A stretch of 9,201 nt of DNA from Veillonella parvula. Its GTDB lineage: Bacteria > Bacillota > Negativicutes > Veillonellales > Veillonellaceae. Under the pieces are notes generated by a model, which saw nothing but the letters and a program-made list of their open reading frames with translations, was not told the origin of the DNA and did not search any database. The stretch covers positions 1 to 9,201 of the forward strand of contig CAMUQE010000072.1 of the NCBI GenBank assembly GCA_947096075.1, read 5' to 3'. The position numbers and the translations under genes are program-made. Below are positions 5,697 through 9,201 of this stretch, in pieces; position 1 is the stretch's first letter; each line of letters begins with the position of its first letter.

Positions 5697-5839
5697 CCGA
5701 CAAGATGTCCTTTCAATTGCTATATTTTTAATATATTCCTACTGGGCTGACGGATACGTAGAATTGACTACATGCACAGTAGCACACATCATGTGATAGC
5801 CGACCGTCTGGGCAAGTTTTTGTTCAGATGGTCTTTTTT
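5697..5839 (+). promoter_or_regulatory. Structured leader or attenuator upstream of the MFS gene
   Basis: No gene is visible between 5660 and 5909. A possible promoter is CCGACA (5697-5702) with TATATT (5721-5726), spacer 18. The transcript would contain GGGCT near 5754, able to pair with AGCC (5798-5801), enclosing hairpins such as CTAC/GTAG (5768-5782) and CACA/TGTG (5784-5794), and then run straight into the terminator at 5802. The segment CCGTCTGGGCA resembles the conserved 3' element CCGCCTGGGCA of the pfl/ZTP riboswitch, but the other conserved ZTP parts are absent. I treat it as an unidentified candidate attenuator. Confidence 0.3.
5802..5839 (+). terminator. Strong intrinsic terminator 70 bases before the MFS start
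   Basis: GACCGTCTGGGC (5802-5813) pairs along all 12 positions with GTTCAGATGGTC (5822-5833), with three G-U pairs. The loop is AAGTTTTT and TTTTTT follows. No protein gene lies upstream for it to serve, so it either ends a small RNA or attenuates transcription of the downstream transporter. Confidence 0.8.
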
Positions 5840-5909
5840 ATTGCCTGCTCGTAACAAATGCTTCTTTATCTATATTTAAATATCTCACCTATACGAAAGG
5901 AGTTTTCTT

Positions 5910-7121
5910 ATGAGAAATCGTTGGTTTATTGCATTAGCAGCCATTGGTTTGCACATATCCATTGGTAGCGTATATGCATGGAGTGTACTCACACGTCCTA
6001 TTATGGCAGATATGGGTTTTACTTTATCGCAAACAACATGGACATTCTCATTAGCCATTTTAATGCTCGGACTATCTGCGGGCTTTCTTGGATCCTTTGC
6101 AGAAAAAATTGGTCCTAAGAAAAGTGGACTTCTCGCTATGTTATTCTGGGTAACCGGATTATTGGGTACGGCCTACGCACTTAGCATACACAATCTTACC
6201 TTACTCTATCTCTTCTACGGCATCATCGGTGGCATTGGACTAGGCATTGGTTATATAACACCAGTTTCTACACTCGTGAAATACTTTCCAAATCGCCCAG
6301 GGTTTGCTACTGGTTTAGCTATTATGGGTTTTGGCTTTGCTTCTCTCATTGCAGGGCCTCTTATGCAATACCTTGTAGCTCAGGTTGGATTGGTGGATAC
6401 TTTCATTATCCTCGGTGTAATCTATCTCGTAATTATGGGCGCCTCTTCACTCTATTTGAAAGCACCTCAACAAAAACACCCCACTCGAACTAGTAAGGAT
6501 AGATCTACCATGTACGTTCATACCCATGGCATGCTAGCCAATGATGCCATGAAAACTTGGCAATTCGGTGCCCTTTGGTGGGTATTCTTTATTAATATTA
6601 CCTGTGGTATAGGCCTCCTATCCTTAGCCTCCCCTATGGCGCAAGAAGCCATTGGTATGACACCTGCGGCAGCTGCATCGCTGGTTGGTATCATCGGTAT
6701 CTTCAATGGCGGTGGGCGCATTGCATGGTCTACTATCTCTGATTACCTTGGTCGAGCACAAACTTACATACTATTCTTTATTATAGAAATCGTCGCATTC
6801 TATCTACTCGCCCAAACCAATAGTGCGCTAACATTCCAAATTTTAATTCTTCTCATTATCACATGCTATGGCGGCGGATTCTCCTGTATGCCAGCATATC
6901 TAGCTGACCTCTATGGTATACGTCAACTATCGACTATTCATGGCCGTATTCTAACTGCTTGGGGATTAGCGGGCATCGTTGGCCCTATGCTCGTATCATA
7001 CTTTCACGAAGCAGGATATGGCTATACTACCGCTTTAGAATGCTTTGCCGCTCTGTTTGTAATAAATACAATTATTGCTATAGTCCTAAAATTATACGGC
7101 AAACGAGAATTACACAACTAA
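5910..7121 (+). CDS. OFA-family MFS transporter (oxalate/formate antiporter family)
   Basis: A 403-residue, 12-helix major facilitator protein of the inner membrane, probably moving a small carboxylate. Family members include the oxalate/formate antiporter OxlT and the pyruvate-responsive YhjX; the substrate here cannot be read from sequence. Markers are IGSVYAWSVLTRPI in helix 1 (residues 18-31), the loop 2-3 motif GSFAEKIGPKKSG (61-73), GIGLGIGYITPVSTLVKYFP (108-127) with the FATGLAIMGFGFASLI block after it, a charged central loop (about 186-215), and NGGGRIAWSTISDYLGR (266-282), the second-half copy of the loop motif. Length is normal for the family. The start follows AAAGGAG at 5896-5902. 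It appears monocistronic, between a terminator upstream (5802) and another at 7139. A leader attenuator may regulate it. Confidence 0.92.
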   Translation: MRNRWFIALAAIGLHISIGSVYAWSVLTRPIMADMGFTLSQTTWTFSLAILMLGLSAGFLGSFAEKIGPKKSGLLAMLFWVTGLLGTAYALSIHNLTLLYLFYGIIGGIGLGIGYITPVSTLVKYFPNRPGFATGLAIMGFGFASLIAGPLMQYLVAQVGLVDTFIILGVIYLVIMGASSLYLKAPQQKHPTRTSKDRSTMYVHTHGMLANDAMKTWQFGALWWVFFINITCGIGLLSLASPMAQEAIGMTPAAAASLVGIIGIFNGGGRIAWSTISDYLGRAQTYILFFIIEIVAFYLLAQTNSALTFQILILLIITCYGGGFSCMPAYLADLYGIRQLSTIHGRILTAWGLAGIVGPMLVSYFHEAGYGYTTALECFAALFVINTIIAIVLKLYGKRELHN

Positions 7122-7138
7122 TAACTCCATTTAAACAT

Positions 7139-7175
7139 GAAGAAACGGCCTGACATGATGTCAGACCGTTTCTTC
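7139..7175. terminator. Bidirectional terminator between MFS gene and solitary antitoxin-like RNA
   Basis: GAAGAAACGGCCTGACAT (7139-7156) pairs with ATGTCAGACCGTTTCTTC (7158-7175), 17 of 18 positions; the exception is G-U on the minus strand. It follows the MFS stop by 17 bases and is the counterpart of the hairpin at 5502-5538, though here without the six T bases on the minus side. On the plus strand TTTCTTCAATTTT follows. Confidence 0.65.
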
Positions 7176-7230
7176 AATTTTAAACACTAGAAGCGAAGTC
7201 TGGCGACCAAACCATTTATGCCTCACTTTG
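7141..7230 (-). ncRNA. Solitary antitoxin-like RNA
   Basis: The TGA-TATAAT promoter (7245-7237, minus strand) and the conserved core predict a second RNA of about 90 bases ending at the hairpin 7139-7175. It could base-pair in trans with the toxin mRNA 3' region at 5502-5594 because the cores are nearly identical. It may instead be a remnant of a deleted toxin-antitoxin unit. Confidence 0.4.
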
Positions 7231-7253
7231 ATATAAATTATATCATATCTAAA

Positions 7254-7285
7254 CAAGGAAAGAAATCTTATGCCTTCCTTCCCTG
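7254..7285 (-). terminator. Terminator of the PD-(D/E)XK gene
   Basis: On the minus strand CAGGGAAGGAA pairs with TTCTTTCCTTG, with G-U pairs where the plus strand would mismatch, and TTTAG follows. It lies 16 bases past the nuclease stop codon and corresponds to the hairpin at 5619-5648 of the other repeat copy. Confidence 0.45.
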
Positions 7286-7300
7286 TTTTATTGTTATAAC

Positions 7301-8386
7301 TTAAAAACTTTTCCAATCAAACGATATAATAACATCTCTTAGCTTACTATCAATATCTCGTAACAACTTTATAAACGGCTGCCCTTTATTTTCATCCCAA
7401 GAGGCTAACACAGGTTCAATCCCAATATGAATCAAAGTATTTTCATAATAATTACCATGACAAGGTCTTGTGACACATTGATTATAAGTAAAGCTTAATG
7501 TGTCCAATTGATTCAAAATTATTTCATCAATCATAGTATTAAGTTGAGCATATACCTTTTTACGTAATACCTTCCCAGCTTCACTAGAATCATTATTATA
7601 ATATCGCAACGATAAATATAACCCTTTTGAGTCATGATCTACACGCCAAAACAGCCAAGGCTTAAAGCTAGTTGGAGGATTAGACCAGATAGCATCTGAT
7701 TCTGTTCGACTCCAAAAACGTCGGTTAGTCCACGGACTGCCTCCCTGATTTGTACCGGTACTATATTGATTAGGATATATACTCATATCCTTCCATAGCC
7801 AGGAACCATCTATATTTTCGTTATCAAATATAATTTGCAATAAACCATGCTGTGTGATACGTTCCCATTTAATATAATAACATTCATCATCATATTGCCC
7901 ATTAATTTTAGATACGATTTGATACCAATCTAGTTGATTTTTTATATGCTCACAATAGCCTTTTAGGATATCGCTTTCACAGTCGTCATAATTTTTTAAG
8001 ATATCCCAAAACATAGGTCCCGTTAAATAGTTATCCACCGAATCGCTATGAGCTACTTGCCAATCATAATCAAAGTAATATCCTGTCTTAAAATAGACCG
8101 TATGAATATGATAGTTTGCTATATCAGCATGGTCTATATCAAGGTCTACTAACTTAAAAGCTTTTTCTAATTTATTATAAGCATTCCAAGGTTTCTTATT
8201 CTCAAAAACCGTCTTAAGTGAGCCTCTATAAAAACTAATTTGATTATCATGTTCACTAGTATTTGTTTTATCTTCTATGATAATAGCTAACTTATATTGA
8301 GGAATTATAGCTAGTACATCAATATTTAAAACCTGCTGCACCAAAATCACTTTATCTATTGAATTGATATCTACCTTTGAAATCAC
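7301..8386 (-). CDS. PD-(D/E)XK nuclease family protein, probably N-terminally truncated
   Basis: The N-terminal part has the nuclease core: Asp23 in LNIDVLAI, then LAIIIEDK with Glu38 and Lys40, giving D-x14-E-x-K. TSEHDNQISFYR follows, the motif seen after the catalytic lysine in the PDDEXK_4-type family. Catalytic residues appear intact. The remaining 300 residues are aromatic-rich (YDYDWQ, SWLWKDM, WLFWRVDHDS) and not assigned. The only start available is GTG 8386, with no good ribosome binding site. The open frame upstream (to the TAA at 8511-8513) encodes family-like sequence such as YWCLNWINEPDN and LGLDLLAKLIENQ but has no ATG, GTG or TTG. The true N-terminus therefore seems lost, and the gene may be inactive. 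Such proteins are often found with restriction or defence genes; the neighbour here is HEPN-like. Confidence 0.7.
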   Translation of the reverse strand: MISKVDINSIDKVILVQQVLNIDVLAIIPQYKLAIIIEDKTNTSEHDNQISFYRGSLKTVFENKKPWNAYNKLEKAFKLVDLDIDHADIANYHIHTVYFKTGYYFDYDWQVAHSDSVDNYLTGPMFWDILKNYDDCESDILKGYCEHIKNQLDWYQIVSKINGQYDDECYYIKWERITQHGLLQIIFDNENIDGSWLWKDMSIYPNQYSTGTNQGGSPWTNRRFWSRTESDAIWSNPPTSFKPWLFWRVDHDSKGLYLSLRYYNNDSSEAGKVLRKKVYAQLNTMIDEIILNQLDTLSFTYNQCVTRPCHGNYYENTLIHIGIEPVLASWDENKGQPFIKLLRDIDSKLRDVIISFDWKSF

Positions 8387-8513
8387 ATCACTATTGCATT
8401 GATTCTCTATTAATTTAGCTAGTAAATCTAAACCAAGTTGACGATACCTATGTGTAGTTACATTATCTGGTTCATTAATCCAATTAAGACACCAGTAAAT
8501 ATATACCGCTTAA
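8387..8513 (-). pseudogene. Untranslatable 5' part of the nuclease gene
   Basis: This frame is continuous with the nuclease at 8386 and reads AVYIYWCLNWINEP, then HRYRQLGLDLLAKLIENQ, ending at an in-frame TAA on the upstream side. In PDDEXK_4-like proteins this is where the conserved W-L and FL..LL helices precede the catalytic Asp. Lack of a start codon and the upstream stops point to a nonsense mutation or deletion of roughly the first dozen codons. The further gap 8514-8577 is AT-rich and shows nothing else. Confidence 0.5.
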
Positions 8514-8577
8514 GATAACTAACTAGTAGTAAAACAATAATATAATTAATATTTTATAATAAGCACATAACTTAAAA

Positions 8578-9201
8578 CTATATATCTAATAAATTTTTTT
8601 TAGGAAGAGAAATTTCAAAACCTGTATAGGCTATATAAGCATCCTCAATGCTTTTAACAATTTGTAAAAATCGAAAAATAACACTATTAAAATCATAATC
8701 ATCGTCAGAAAGTACAAACTCTGAATTTTCATGAGCGATATTATTTCTTACTTTATCAGTAAATTCAATTAGAAATTGTGACGCACTCTGCCTAGTTTCT
8801 AAAATTGGACTCAAATTATCATCACAAGTGGTAATCATTAACTCAGTTAAAAACTCTCTATTACCAAGCACTTGTTCAAATAAATCCTTATAATAACCAT
8901 TTAATTTGTTTTCATGAAAAAACTCAAAACGAATATATCCTCTTAATTGATTAGCCGTAAAATTATTTTTTAATGACTCATAATAACTACGAAATGCATC
9001 TGACTGGTTATCAGATGACTTATTAAATAAATCTATAATTCTTTTTTCATACCCAAGAAATACATATTTAGCAATCCCAGTAGATAAATCGTTAAAACAA
9101 ATTCCTCGTTCTGATACTTTAATTACATAATCATCTATCAAGGTTCGTATAAACCACTCAAATGTAGTAAAAACGGATAAATATAATGAATTCTCCAATA
9201 A
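8578..9201 (-). CDS. HEPN-like protein, partial at right edge
   Basis: A mostly helical protein of at least 206 visible residues. It carries RNNIAHEN (Arg and His five apart), the Rx4-6H motif of HEPN RNases, in a C-terminal helix, and an N-terminal helical segment (LYLSVFTTFEWFIRTLI) of the type seen in the MAE_28990 and RiboL-PSP-HEPN groups. The first possible start in the window is TTG 9198, preceded by an in-frame TTA with no visible ribosome binding site, so the gene most likely continues beyond the edge. HEPN proteins act in toxin-antitoxin and antiviral systems by cutting RNA. The subfamily here is uncertain. It lies upstream of the nuclease fragment on the same strand, 64 bases from that open frame. 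Confidence 0.6.
   Translation of the reverse strand, partial: LLENSLYLSVFTTFEWFIRTLIDDYVIKVSERGICFNDLSTGIAKYVFLGYEKRIIDLFNKSSDNQSDAFRSYYESLKNNFTANQLRGYIRFEFFHENKLNGYYKDLFEQVLGNREFLTELMITTCDDNLSPILETRQSASQFLIEFTDKVRNNIAHENSEFVLSDDDYDFNSVIFRFLQIVKSIEDAYIAYTGFEISLPKKNLLDI

Larger units (their letters stand above)
7139..7300. repeat. Second copy of the antisense-RNA element, direct repeat of about 5502-5664
   Basis: Same order as at 5502-5664: terminator hairpin, core AGAAGCGAAGTCTGGCG, AAACCATTTATGCCTCACTT, the 17-base palindrome, and AAGGAAAG hairpin. The core from about 7191 to 7260 differs from 5552-5621 at only a handful of bases. The two copies flank the MFS gene in the same orientation. 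No toxin reading frame accompanies this copy. Confidence 0.85.

Noticed and set aside
5754..5814. pfl/ZTP riboswitch
   Set aside because: Only the 3' CCGTCTGGGCA element resembles the consensus; the conserved 5' helix, internal loop and GGGAGC segment are not found.
6518..6721. Minus-strand 67-residue frame and plus-strand frame at 6959-7153
   Set aside because: Both overlap the well-supported MFS gene in other frames and have no ribosome binding site or recognisable product.

Overview
The window most resembles a Negativicutes genome, probably Veillonella or a close relative. It is AT-rich, and it carries a trimeric autotransporter adhesin that needs an outer membrane. It also has Firmicute-style ribosome binding sites, a Firmicute-type small hydrophobic toxin peptide, a SatP/YaaH-family acetate transporter with a Veillonella-like N-terminus, and an OFA-family MFS transporter. 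The assignment comes from recognising protein families; no database search was run.

Left part (1-4500). Two long direct repeats (1-746 and 3651-4396, constant offset 3650, no net indels) each carry a SatP-family transporter gene. Copy 1 keeps a well-placed ATG but has two nonsense codons. Copy 2 has an open frame, but the equivalent start codon is ATA. Between them, on the minus strand, lies a 755-residue trimeric autotransporter adhesin with its own intrinsic terminator. The 480-base gap upstream of the adhesin has no gene but holds a run of hairpins, including a good terminator, which suggests a small RNA.

Middle part (4500-5660). A secreted protein of unknown family (minus strand) is followed by what I read as an undescribed type I toxin-antitoxin locus. 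It has a 25-residue holin-like hydrophobic peptide (5385-5462) behind a sequestered ribosome binding site, and a convergent antisense RNA (about 5594 to 5503, minus strand) with an extended -10 promoter and an intrinsic terminator. A 40-base inverted repeat could join the two ends of the toxin mRNA. A hairpin related to the terminators of the SatP copies lies just upstream.

Right part (5660-9201). An OFA-family MFS transporter lies behind a leader with a strong intrinsic terminator (possible attenuator). It is followed by a second, toxin-less copy of the antisense-RNA element. Then come two minus-strand genes that look like defence or accessory cargo: a PD-(D/E)XK nuclease whose 5' end is missing or broken, and a HEPN-like protein that runs off the right edge.

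The transporters fit a lactate/organic-acid fermenter that moves short-chain acids. The adhesin suits a biofilm lifestyle. The duplicated transporter, decayed terminator, dispersed hairpins, solitary antitoxin-like element and truncated nuclease show a region reshaped by duplication and loss.
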